From: Fen-1254 sp963769605
GTDB lineage: Bacteria > Bacteroidota > Ignavibacteria > UBA10030
Assembly (NCBI GenBank): GCA_963769605.1
Contig: CAVYML010000009.1
Span: 930,001 to 994,000 of the forward strand
DNA length: 64,000 nucleotides
Direction: 5' to 3'
Below the pieces are notes generated by a model that did no database searches, was not told where the DNA came from, and saw only the letters and a list, made by a program, of their open reading frames with translations. Every line of letters starts with the position of its first letter. Positions within the stretch are counted from its first letter, which is position 1. Below, piece by piece: positions 18,137 through 26,903 of this stretch. The translations under genes were made by a program, and so were the position numbers.

Positions 18137-19855
18137 TTAAAGCGGTACATATATAAGTTCTATTCCAGTCCCTTTCGCGGGATTTATATTCCGGGAATAT
18201 CTTCTGGTTGTATCGCTGTCCCAATGCTCATACACACCCAGGCTGCTCACCGGTTTGCCGTTTTGTACGTATTTGGTTCCAGACGGAGGGTTACCGGCAA
18301 GCGCCATTTCTAATAAATAATCATCTGCATTCTTTCGAATGAGTATTCTGAAATGACCGGTGCTGTCGACGTTGTTTTTTATTTGTGAATGATAAATGTC
18401 CAATCCCACACAGTCGAGCGCTACACCATCCATGGAGGCCAGGATACTGGCAGGCCAGCTTGCATTTTCATACGGCTCCACGGTATTATTAAAAGGCGGA
18501 TTCGGAAAATGAACGGGGTACGTCCTCCATTTTCTTCCGCTGTAGAGTCCATCAAGAACGAAGAGAATAGTCTTAGCGCCAAGATTGGGACAGGCTGCAA
18601 GATCCACCATCGGCGAATATGCATTTTTAACAGCTTCCTGATTGGTATTGATGGCTCCATGCAATTCCCATGTACCTTCAATAGATCCAAAATGATTTTT
18701 CCCGCACATTGATATTCCTGTTTGGCCTTCGTCGCCGTCTTCCATCGTATTATAGGGATACGAATGTGCTTTGAGCAGAGCCATATTGACGATGTATGTA
18801 GCATCGTATATTTGTTTGGCTATGAACCGGGCTTTGTCATATTTACCGTTTGAATAACTGACGCCTTCTACCCATTGAGCGGCTTCCAAACCGTGATAAT
18901 CGCCATAGGCGGGATTTTTAGCTTGAGCTTCCTGAGGGACGTCGACCTGAACAAAACGCACGTCTTTAAATTCATTCCACACTTTAAGAAGAAGATAGGA
19001 GGGAATAAAACGCCTGACATCATAAATGATGATATCTTTAGGCAGCACGTGTGCCTTATAAACTAATTGCCGGATCATCGCTAATACTAATTGCGGAGAA
19101 GCGTCGCTGTAATTTATCGTTTTATTAGGAACATCACAGTTGTTAAGATTGATCTTCAAGGCAATTGCTTCGCCTTCCTTATAACTTCTCTCATCGAGCC
19201 CGCGTTTGTTTAAATTGTAATATTTAAAAATGGCTTCCCATGCGCTGTCGCCGCTGCTTTTTCCGGTCAACCTGGTCAAATTGACTGCCAGCATTGAATC
19301 GACTCTTTGCTGATCTGTATTTTCATCGAGCCAGTATTGATCGGCATTCGATTTCCAATTCCCTTTCCATGTAGTCGCTTTCGGATCATGTGCCCAAACG
19401 ACTCTGCCCGGAAAAATTCCTTTTGCAATTCCTTTTGGATCGTTGGATTTTGCGGGAACAAAATCGTAGCCGGTAGCTGCATTTTTGGAATCAGCATTGA
19501 TGACGGTAATTAACGACATTATCGTCCAAACTATAAAACCTGCAGCCATCAGTATAGACAGCACCGAATCCGGCCACAACTTCCATGGAAAATTTTTCCG
19601 AATTCTTTTTATAAAAGGTTTAAGAGCGAACAAACTGAGCATCCAAAGAATAAATCCGGACGCCACGGGAAATGCCGCCCGCTGGCATGGATAGGCTGCT
19701 CTCGAAGGTTTGGGGATTACCCTGATTAGAAACCAAGCGGTTGCAATCAAACCAATGAAAATAGATAATCGCTTCTGCCGCGAACCGCGGTTTATCATAA
19801 TTATCTTTTTAAAAGACGTTCGAATTTTCATCACTCTACTTTTTATATGTTCCAT
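18137..19855 (-). CDS. Membrane-anchored DUF362 domain protein
   Basis: 572 residues. Unlike its paralogue at 5076-6392 it has an N-terminal membrane part with about three helices (SIFIGLIATAWFLIRVIP; VASGFILWMLSLFAL; SVLSILMAAGFIVWTIMSLI). The DUF362 region follows: GIFPGRVVWAHDP, VLAMIRQLVYKAHVLP, NMALLKAHSYPY, GISMCGKNHFGSIEGTW, TILFVLDGLYSG and MDGVALDCVGLDIY, ending SLGVYEHWDSD. Its function is unknown. It sits between the frameshifted GH2 gene and a beta-propeller gene. The start could also be ATG at 19831 or 19798; the N-terminal basic stretch makes this uncertain. Confidence 0.8.
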   Translation of the reverse strand: MEHIKSRVMKIRTSFKKIIMINRGSRQKRLSIFIGLIATAWFLIRVIPKPSRAAYPCQRAAFPVASGFILWMLSLFALKPFIKRIRKNFPWKLWPDSVLSILMAAGFIVWTIMSLITVINADSKNAATGYDFVPAKSNDPKGIAKGIFPGRVVWAHDPKATTWKGNWKSNADQYWLDENTDQQRVDSMLAVNLTRLTGKSSGDSAWEAIFKYYNLNKRGLDERSYKEGEAIALKINLNNCDVPNKTINYSDASPQLVLAMIRQLVYKAHVLPKDIIIYDVRRFIPSYLLLKVWNEFKDVRFVQVDVPQEAQAKNPAYGDYHGLEAAQWVEGVSYSNGKYDKARFIAKQIYDATYIVNMALLKAHSYPYNTMEDGDEGQTGISMCGKNHFGSIEGTWELHGAINTNQEAVKNAYSPMVDLAACPNLGAKTILFVLDGLYSGRKWRTYPVHFPNPPFNNTVEPYENASWPASILASMDGVALDCVGLDIYHSQIKNNVDSTGHFRILIRKNADDYLLEMALAGNPPSGTKYVQNGKPVSSLGVYEHWDSDTTRRYSRNINPAKGTGIELIYVPL

Positions 19856-19922
19856 GTTTTTCTGTCTGTTTTTTCGTCTCTAAAATTAATTGACGTTCCT
19901 TCAAACAACGATTGAAATCTGT

Positions 19923-20914
19923 TTACCTTTGCAATTCACCATTCTCCGGATTTCCGGGTTCATCGAGAAGCTGGATATAGGTGTCCGGCCCCAGGTCAGG
20001 ATTGTTCCACGACGACAACCCCCAAATAACTTTTTTATCGGGGGTTACCTCGAACACCTGAACCGTGCCTGCCCATTCTTCTGTTTTGTTATTGCCTGCA
20101 CACCAATTGCTTATGACGGTATTTCCGTTGGCAAGTCTGTTGGCTGTTTGACTATTATAGAGTTTAAATGGTACGTCGGCCTGCGTAAGCTCCCAAACTG
20201 TTTCTCCGGCCGGATTAACCTCGCGTGTATAGCCATTTCCATCTCCCGAAATAAGCGTATTGCCGTTGTGAAGTCTAATTGCCGCCCATGGCCACTTGGA
20301 AGAAACAGACCAAATTTCTTTTCCATCCAAAGTGAATTCTACTACTTTGTTTTCTGCCATCAGCGGAACGATAATCGTACCTTTAGGAGTGATTCGTACA
20401 TGCCGAAACTGCACGTGCGTACTGGTTGTTGTCGTCGGGATTATAATTTCTCTCAGGATTTTATTTTGGCCGTATTGATGATCATCACTTTAGCCGGATT
20501 ACCATTGAGTACCATTAAAACGCTGTCTTTACCGATAGGCTGGCATGAATGCGTTTCCGTTCCTTCCGGACATTTGAATTCCCAAATTAAATTTTTATCG
20601 GGACTGATAATTCCTGCGCCGGACATGCATGCAAAGACAATATTGCCGTTGGAAAGCATCGTCGCATCGTCAAACTCCTGAATGGCTCCGGATAATGTGC
20701 GCATGGGTATCGAATATTTCCAGACAACTTTACCGTCACGAACCAGGAACATGGACTGGGCTTCCGGATGCCGCATATCCCATTCTCCGGCATATAAGAA
20801 TGAGTGCTGGTTCAATCCCTTACCCGGCAATGGTTCCATAGAATTTTTCGTTTGAGCATAACCACATACGCTATAAGACATCAAAAAAAACAAAACCAAA
20901 ACGATTTGTTTCAT
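19923..20914 (-). pseudogene. Exported PQQ-like beta-propeller protein, frameshifted
   Basis: Paralogue of the gene at 10737-11726. The first frame (20453-20914) has a signal peptide (IVLVLFFLMSYSVCGYAQ), then GKGLNQHSFLYAGEWDMRHP, and stops after MIINTAKIKS. The remainder continues in a second frame (ILREIIIPTTTTSTHVQFRHV) to the LDEPGNPENGELQR end at 19923. The shift lies at an A4 run (plus-strand T at 20459-20462); one more A restores one reading frame that aligns with the intact paralogue. The downstream part alone lacks a credible start. It could be a real inactivating deletion or an assembly error. Confidence 0.75.
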
Positions 20915-20955
20915 AATAAAAGTCCCATCAAGATATTAGTTTATACACACCGTTA

Positions 20956-22122
20956 TTATTTATACAATCCTTCCATACTCAGCGTGCCAAGAATAAAGGA
21001 TGTTACTCCTGCAAATGTATTTATTTCTTTTGGCTGGTTTATATATATATTGTAATCATCCATAATGCCGATACTGCTGCAGTCATAAATATCGATCAAC
21101 CCTTTTGAGTTTAATTTTGCCTTTTTAATAATACCTTCATAGGCTTTTTTTACAACGGGATCGAATTCTTCTTTAATGATATATCCTTTTTCTATCGATT
21201 TTTTTATGAGATAAAGAAACATACCTGTTCCGGAAGTTTCGTTCCAATTGCCGGGTTGACCGCATTTGTCGACAACCTGACACCACATGCCGGTAACGGG
21301 GTCCTGAACATTCTTGAGTCCCTTGCAAAGATTTTGCAGTGCAGACATGAGAGTCGGATAATCCGGATTTGACCGAGGTAAATAATCGAACACATCGGCT
21401 ATGAGAGCCGCATACCAGCCGAGGCCTTCGCTCCACACTTCGGGTGCTAATCCGGTTTCCTTATTTGCCCAGCCGGCCTGTTTCGATTCGTCCCAACCAT
21501 GCAGCAAGAGTCCGTTCGGCTTAAGGCAATGTTTCAAAGCTAATGTCATTTGTTTTGCGACTTCTCCGAATGCGTATGCGCTGTCGCCGATAACGCTCCC
21601 ATAACGAGCGAGAAACATTTGTCCCATAAATACACCATCGACCCACATTTGATGTTTCGCCCAATCGCCGTGCCAGAAACTGCTGTCGCTGTTGCGCGGG
21701 TAGTGTTTGAAGCCGTTCCGTATCGTTTCCGCTGCTTTCTTGTATTTTTCATTTTTAGTATGTTCGTACATAAATGTTATGGCATATCCCGGAAGGAAGT
21801 TATCAAGGGCATTGCTGCTGAACCGGGGTACATTTCCTTTTTCATCGACATGCATGTCTGCATATTTTTTTATGTAATTCAAATATGCAGAATCGCCTGT
21901 CGAATGCCACATTTTCTCCATAGCAAACATGGCATATCCAGCCTGCCAGCTGAAACTGTTTGTCTGTCCGACCCAATGGATGCTGTCGGGATCGGGATAT
22001 TTTTCAATGAAGCTCTTCGCGGTTTTCACCGACCATTTGAGATCTCCGCTTTGAGATTTAACAATGGCCGACAGGCAAACGATGAGCAAGAGAATAGCAG
22101 GTACATGAATCCAGCGAATCAT
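20956..22122 (-). CDS. GH105/GH88-type unsaturated glycuronyl hydrolase
   Basis: 388-residue (alpha/alpha)6-barrel enzyme with a signal peptide (IHVPAILLLIVCLSAIVKSQ). Family signatures are WQAGYAMFAMEKMW, DNFLPGYAITFMYEHT, WHGDWAKHQMWVDGVFMGQ, HGWDESKQAGWANKETG and PEVWSEGLGWYAALIADV. Members of GH105 remove unsaturated galacturonic acid from rhamnogalacturonan fragments made by lyases. No polysaccharide lyase is seen in this window. It is the first gene of the carbohydrate operon and lies just downstream of a LacI operator at 22279-22290. Confidence 0.85.
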   Translation of the reverse strand: MIRWIHVPAILLLIVCLSAIVKSQSGDLKWSVKTAKSFIEKYPDPDSIHWVGQTNSFSWQAGYAMFAMEKMWHSTGDSAYLNYIKKYADMHVDEKGNVPRFSSNALDNFLPGYAITFMYEHTKNEKYKKAAETIRNGFKHYPRNSDSSFWHGDWAKHQMWVDGVFMGQMFLARYGSVIGDSAYAFGEVAKQMTLALKHCLKPNGLLLHGWDESKQAGWANKETGLAPEVWSEGLGWYAALIADVFDYLPRSNPDYPTLMSALQNLCKGLKNVQDPVTGMWCQVVDKCGQPGNWNETSGTGMFLYLIKKSIEKGYIIKEEFDPVVKKAYEGIIKKAKLNSKGLIDIYDCSSIGIMDDYNIYINQPKEINTFAGVTSFILGTLSMEGLYK

Positions 22123-22248
22123 ATTCTTTCTTTTCTATTATTATTCTAATCGCCAATGCATTTTCGATTTTAGATTTACGGAGTTATTTATTCCTCGATC
22201 TTATGAAAGATACTATCAATGTTAAATATCGCTCTCTGCAGCGGTTTT

Positions 22249-22277
22249 ATAATGCAATGATGACATGGAATCATCAA
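22249..22277 (-). promoter_or_regulatory. Candidate sigma-70-like promoter of the carbohydrate operon
   Basis: On the minus strand, TTGATG (22272-22277) and CATTAT (22249-22254) are separated by 17 bases; each matches 4 of 6 consensus positions. The pair begins one base from the operator palindrome. Bacteroidota promoters often differ from this consensus, so this is only a candidate. Confidence 0.3.
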
Positions 22278-22278
22278 T

Positions 22279-22290
22279 GCAAACGTTTGC
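22279..22290. promoter_or_regulatory. LacI-family operator palindrome upstream of the carbohydrate operon
   Basis: Perfect palindrome GCAAACGTTTGC with the central CG typical of LacI-family operators. With flanks, the minus-strand context is GCCGCAAACGTTTGCATT. The same site, differing only at the outer bases, precedes lacI at 23332-23343. It lies 157 bases upstream of the GH105 start and next to a candidate promoter. Confidence 0.85.
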
Positions 22291-22304
22291 GGCGTTACAA
22301 AAAA

Positions 22305-23315
22305 TTATTTGGTTGAACCACGAACAATTAATTCCGCCTCCAAAGTAAACGTGGAAATTCCAACACTTTTAATTCCATTTTGGATGATTCGGACGAGGAT
22401 TTCCGCGGCCTTTTTTCCCATATCATAAAATGGTTGATTTACGGTTGTCAAAGGAGGATCCACTAAACTTGTAATTCGATTATTGGAAAAACCTACAAGA
22501 CCGATATCGTGTGGAATATTCAGGCCTTCTTCTTTGATTCTCTGGAAAGCGCCAATTGCAACCGGATCATTGACAGCCAGTATTGCATCCGGTAAATTGC
22601 TCTCTTTTATAAGCGCATCCATCGATTTATATCCGTCTTCCTCGGACATTCCCCCGAACCGAATAAGTTGATTATCCAAAAAAATGCCCGACTTTTTAAT
22701 AGCTTTACGATATCCTTCTAATCTTCTTCGACAGATTCCCAATTCTTTCGGACCGGCAAAGTGGGCTATTTTTTTATATCCCCTTTCTATCAAATAACTG
22801 GCTGCATGAAAAGCGCTCTTTGCGTCGTCTATGACAACTTTATTTGCCTTTATATCGTCGCATACACGATCAAAGAAAACAAGAGGCATGCGATAATCAA
22901 TTAAATTCCTGAAATGATCGCTCTTCTTTGTGCCTTGAGAAATCGAAACAATAATGCCTGCAACTCTTTGTTTCAACAACATATTCGAATTCACTATTTC
23001 TCTTTTATAATTTTCGTTTGATTGGCATACTAAGGTTGTATATCCCGTCTGATATGCAATTTCTTCGATTCCGCTTATTGCTTTAGCAAATGAATCGTGA
23101 GCAATTTCAGGAATAATTACACCGATGTTCGTCGTTCGGTTACTTTTGAGACTTTGCGAAATCGGGTTCGGCGAATATCTTGAGTCTTTGGCAAGCTTTT
23201 TTACCCGTCTTTTAGTTTCATCACTAATATCAGGGTGATCTTTTAGAGCACGGGAGACAGTTGAAGCAGATATGCCTAACCTTTTAGCTATATCGGTTAT
23301 TGTAATCAATCTCAT
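22305..23315 (-). CDS. LacI-family transcriptional regulator
   Basis: 336 residues from the ATG at 23315 (MRLITITDIAKRLG). The open frame extends to 23345, but that would place the operator inside the coding region, and AAGGG sits eight bases before 23315. The N-terminal helix-turn-helix (DIAKRLGISASTVSRALKDHPDI is split over the usual helices) and the hinge are followed by a periplasmic-binding-like sensor domain with GVIIPEI, AVNDPVAIGAFQ and GLVGFSNN. It probably represses the downstream carbohydrate operon and itself through the two GCAAACGTTTGC sites, released by an oligosaccharide or uronate-derived inducer (inference). Confidence 0.93.
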   Translation of the reverse strand: MRLITITDIAKRLGISASTVSRALKDHPDISDETKRRVKKLAKDSRYSPNPISQSLKSNRTTNIGVIIPEIAHDSFAKAISGIEEIAYQTGYTTLVCQSNENYKREIVNSNMLLKQRVAGIIVSISQGTKKSDHFRNLIDYRMPLVFFDRVCDDIKANKVVIDDAKSAFHAASYLIERGYKKIAHFAGPKELGICRRRLEGYRKAIKKSGIFLDNQLIRFGGMSEEDGYKSMDALIKESNLPDAILAVNDPVAIGAFQRIKEEGLNIPHDIGLVGFSNNRITSLVDPPLTTVNQPFYDMGKKAAEILVRIIQNGIKSVGISTFTLEAELIVRGSTK

Positions 23316-23331
23316 TGGAAATACCCTTACC

Positions 23332-23343
23332 GCAAACGTTTGC
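23332..23343. promoter_or_regulatory. LacI-family operator at the lacI promoter
   Basis: Perfect palindrome GCAAACGTTTGC in the plus-strand context ACCGCAAACGTTTGCAAT, 17 bases upstream of the preferred lacI start. It is identical in core to 22279-22290 and implies autoregulation. Confidence 0.85.
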
Positions 23344-23778
23344 AATATAGTTCACAATGTTTTTATTGTCAACATAAATTGAGCAGGTAATCAACTAAAC
23401 CTAAAGGGAACGGTTCTCTTTGATGAGATATATGGCCAGATCGATGAATTGAGTGACATTTCTAATGTCTGCAAAAACCAGAGTGTCGGAGGGATTTAGA
23501 TAAAAACAGATCTGATGCAAAAAACAAATTTATATAGACTGCGATATTATCTTGAATTACACTCTCAAAGAATCTATGTCAGGTGGGGAATATCATGGCC
23601 CTTGACCATTGATAATTGTCGTACTGCCGGAAGCCTAAAAATGTTCTTATGATTTAAGAACCAGAAGAGACATTTAAGGAATCCCGCCGCTCATTGGCGG
23701 AGCGAGATATCATAGAATTCGCCGGATTTGCAGACGAAAACTCGTGATTTATAAATTGAAGTCGCGAAACTAACTTTT
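23344..23778. other. Non-coding gap with a decayed coding fragment
   Basis: No intact gene is seen in this 435-bp gap between the sugar-phosphate transferase and lacI. The plus strand at about 23552-23605 reads LKESMSGGEYHGP in one frame and then hits a stop soon after. This resembles LIKQWSGGEYAGP in the small open frame at 26904-27170, so it is probably a remnant of the same unknown sequence. The left part (23400-23500) has short open stretches but no recognisable family. Confidence 0.45.
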
Positions 23779-25248
23779 TTAGTATGCGCCCGAGCCAAGG
23801 AGCACAACGGGAATGGTTGCAAATAGTATTTCTAAATCAAATAACAAAGAACGATTTTCCGCATAATAAATATCTAACCACATCATTTCTTTGAATCCGA
23901 TTCCGCTTCTGCCCGATACTTGCCACAAACCAGTTATACCTGGTTTGGTGCGTTCACGTACTTTCATGAGTTCCCAAAACTCCGGCGATTCTTCCACTTT
24001 TTCAAAATCTCTTACAGGCAATGGTCTTGGTCCAACAATGCTCATATCGCCTTTCAGTACGTTAATAATTTGAGGCAATTCATCGATGCTAAATTTTCTT
24101 ATAAACTTCCCAACCTTAGTTATCCTGGGATCGTCCCTCATTTTAAATAAGGCGCCATCGCTTTCGTTATGACAAAACAGCGTTTCTTTTAATTCATCGG
24201 CATTCAATACCATGCTGCGAAACTTATAAAAATTAAAGGTTTTACCATTTTTGAACGAAGCGCGCTTTTGTTTAAAGAAGAATGGCCATCCGCTTTCGAT
24301 AAGAATCGCTATCGCTGTTAGAATCAAGATAGGGCTTGTCAAAAGAAGCATTGTACTTGCGACAACAAGATCGAACACACGCTTCACCAAGTTCCGCATA
24401 AACTCAATGCGAAAACCCTCTGTCGTGTGTAGCGTAATCCCGGCAATATCGAGTACTTTTGCCAATTTCAAAAGTTGATCAGATTTCTTAGAAAGAATCT
24501 TAACCTTTACATTATGCCGCTCGCACACACAAAGAATAGAAGCATATCCGTTTGCTACAACAGATGAAGAGGGAATAAAAATACGGTCTATGTTTTGCCG
24601 GAGAACAACCGATTCGATTTCTGGAAGTGAATATCGAGGTACCATTTTTCCATGAATCTTTATTGGTAATTGTGAAATGTCATGTTTCGAAATAACACCT
24701 TTGAGATCATAACCTAATTCCGGAAAACTCTGAAAACGATGAATAATATTCATTGTCCCTCCATCATATCCGACAAGGAGAGAATTGTGCCTGCCATATC
24801 CCCATTGCTGCATATACATATTAAATCGGTGGAGAAGAAGACGAACAGCTACCAAAGCAAGTGGAACACATACTAAAAAAAGCAGCGTAAATTTTCGCGG
24901 AAACGAACTGTAACTAAAAATTGTCAAAGATGACAAAATAATAAACGTGGAAAATATGTAGGCTTTCCCCATAAATTGATATTGTTGCTGAATATTACTG
25001 TGAAAGGCTGCACGATAGACACCCATTATCGCGGCTACTGCGACTATGATAATACAAAAAACAAATCCTAACCGACATAAATAGACAAAACAGACAGGTT
25101 CGAGATTAGGCAAGAACTTTCGCATATTAATAGCTATTGTAACACACAAGCCTATAGCTATGATATCCGCGACGATAGCGAGTGTAATAAAAATACTTCG
25201 CCAATTACGATAAATTTTATCTTCAATTTCTGTGTGCTCTCCATTCAT
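23779..25248 (-). CDS. Initiating sugar-phosphate transferase (polyprenyl-phosphate glycosylphosphotransferase)
   Basis: 489 residues from the ATG at 25248, chosen because AGGGAGA lies seven bases upstream; the frame is open to 25320. Four to five N-terminal membrane helices, a central nucleotide-binding-like domain (NSLLVGYDGGTMNIIHRF) and the C-terminal bacterial sugar transferase domain: KRVFDLVVASTMLLLTSPIL, FKQKRASFKNGKTF, KFRSMVLNADELK, SIDELPQIINVLKGDMS and VGPRPLP. It transfers a sugar-1-phosphate from a nucleotide sugar to undecaprenyl phosphate, the first step of repeat-unit synthesis at the inner membrane. It is the last gene of the polysaccharide locus, separated from it by an ISL3 copy. 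Confidence 0.93.
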   Translation of the reverse strand: MNGEHTEIEDKIYRNWRSIFITLAIVADIIAIGLCVTIAINMRKFLPNLEPVCFVYLCRLGFVFCIIIVAVAAIMGVYRAAFHSNIQQQYQFMGKAYIFSTFIILSSLTIFSYSSFPRKFTLLFLVCVPLALVAVRLLLHRFNMYMQQWGYGRHNSLLVGYDGGTMNIIHRFQSFPELGYDLKGVISKHDISQLPIKIHGKMVPRYSLPEIESVVLRQNIDRIFIPSSSVVANGYASILCVCERHNVKVKILSKKSDQLLKLAKVLDIAGITLHTTEGFRIEFMRNLVKRVFDLVVASTMLLLTSPILILTAIAILIESGWPFFFKQKRASFKNGKTFNFYKFRSMVLNADELKETLFCHNESDGALFKMRDDPRITKVGKFIRKFSIDELPQIINVLKGDMSIVGPRPLPVRDFEKVEESPEFWELMKVRERTKPGITGLWQVSGRSGIGFKEMMWLDIYYAENRSLLFDLEILFATIPVVLLGSGAY

Positions 25249-25329
25249 CACACTTCTCCCTTGCTTATGTAGTGTTTCCTCTTTATATACAAATGTAGTA
25301 GGTTTTTTCCGTTTTTGCAATGTTGGCGG

Positions 25330-25410
25330 TCACATTGTGCGCAAGAATCGCGTAAAATTAGGATTTTTAATTTCAAATACATCAAATGAGCTTTCCCCTA
25401 ATACATTCAT
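25330..25410 (-). CDS. Possible 26-residue peptide upstream of the sugar transferase
   Basis: A short frame starting ATG at 25410 after AGGAG (10 bases upstream), encoding MNVLGESSFDVFEIKNP and ending FLRTM, just upstream of the sugar transferase. It may be a leader peptide or a remnant of a gene cut off by the nearby ISL3 insertion. No family is recognised. Confidence 0.2.
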   Translation of the reverse strand: MNVLGESSFDVFEIKNPNFTRFLRTM

Positions 25411-25484
25411 TATTATTTAGTCTCCTATATTGCCTTTCTTCATCGTATATAATACAATCCTATAAAAATCCTCAAGGTAAAACA

Positions 25485-26857
25485 GGGTCTTCTCCCAACT
25501 GAGTGGGTGAATTTTAGCAAAAAGATGAATAGCGATCAATAATATCAAGGTATTTACGTATTTTAGGAGTAAAAAAAGTTGATATATCTTTATGAGTAAA
25601 GACAAACGATTGAGCGATGCATATGGATTTTCAGGATTCGTTCCTTTACAGATTGTAAAAGGAATCTTTGGTGATCCTAAAGCAAGAGTGATCATACTGA
25701 AGCGTAGGACAAAAAAACAATTTGTCCCGCATGTGGCAAGGCGAACAGGAGTTTTTATGATCGCAAAAAGCGCCGTGTGCGCGATCTCTCCTGTGGCGAT
25801 ACACGGGTATTTCTGGAACTGGAAATACGCCGCGTCCAATGCCGGGGTTGCCGCAAGGTGAAGCAGGAGCAATTCGCCTTTTTGGCGAACAATCCGTTTT
25901 ATACCAAGCGTTTTGCGATGTATATCGGAGAACGGTGCCGGAGTTCGAGTATCAGCGATGTTGCCAAAGAATTTCGTCTTGATTGGAAGACAGTGAAGGA
26001 ACTGGACAAACAGTATATGCAGGAGCAACTTCGTCGTGCCACTAAAGCACGACCCAAGGTGATTGGCATTGACGAAATATCTGTACAAAAAGGACATACA
26101 TACAGGATTGTCGTTAGTGATTTGGAGAGACGGCGTGCCATCTGGTTTGGTGGAAAGGATCGTTCTCAAGAGAGTATGAATATGTTTTATCAATGGCTTG
26201 GACCCTTGAAAACAAGGCGTATTCGGCTTGCAGTAATGGATATGTGGAAGCCATTCGAAAAGGCATCAGGTATCCACATCCCACAGGCGGCCATTCTTTA
26301 TGACAAGTTCCATATCATTGGGCATTTAGGTGAGGCCATAGACAAAATCCGTAAGCAAGAATATGCACGTCTCTCCGGTCATAAGCGGCAATTCATCAAG
26401 GGACAAAAATATCATCTTCTGTCTCATCGAGAGAATCTCACTCTTTCCGGAAAGAAGTCATTAAAAACTCTTCTTGAGGCAAATAAGCGTTTGAACATTG
26501 CTTATGTTCTCAAAGAATCATTCGGACAGCTTTGGGATTATAGCTCCGAAGCTTGGGCTCACAAGTTCTTTGACAACTGGAAAGCATCTCTTCGATGGCA
26601 GCGCTTGAAGCCGTATGAAGAGTTTGCTCATCTTATCGAACGACACTGGGATGGCATTGCTGCCTTCTGTAAACCAGAGAATAAAGTCCCTCTTGGTTTT
26701 GTCGAAGGATTGAACAATAAGATTCGTATCATTCAACGTCGTGCATATGGTCTACGGGATGAAGAATATCTTCGACTCAAGATCTTAACTTGTATGTTGG
26801 ACTAATAATGTCTGCCTTATTGAGCCAATATTCACCCACTCGCAAAGGAGAAGAGCC
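25485..26857 (+). mobile_element. ISL3-family insertion sequence, copy 1
   Basis: 1373-bp element with imperfect terminal inverted repeats of about 28 bp: GGGTCTTCTCCCAACTGAGT at the left and GGCTCTTCTCCTTTGCGAGT at the right (minus strand), both followed by GGGTGAAT. It is flanked by the 8-bp direct repeat GTAAAACA (25477-25484 and 26858-26865), the duplication length known for ISL3. It carries one transposase in two frames. A near-identical copy in the opposite orientation lies at 30251-31623. Confidence 0.95.
25592..26805 (+). CDS. ISL3 transposase, made by apparent -1 frameshifting (copy 1)
   Basis: The first frame (25592-25861) begins SKDKRLSDAYGFSG and runs through a slippery heptamer A_AAA_AAA followed by C at 25711-25717. 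Shifting -1 there gives TKKTICPACGKANRSFYDRK, a zinc-ribbon CPxC that pairs with CRGC, and continues as the main transposase frame to 26805. The DDE domain has KVIGIDEISVQKGHTYRIVV, RLAVMDMWKPFEKA and ILYDKFHIIGHL, and ends NKIRIIQRRAYGLRDEEYLR. In-frame heptamer and identity in both copies favour programmed frameshifting over decay. Confidence 0.85.
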
Positions 26858-26903
26858 GTAAAACAATATGCAGTATGCGGCATGAAAAAAAATGGAATGA
26901 AGC

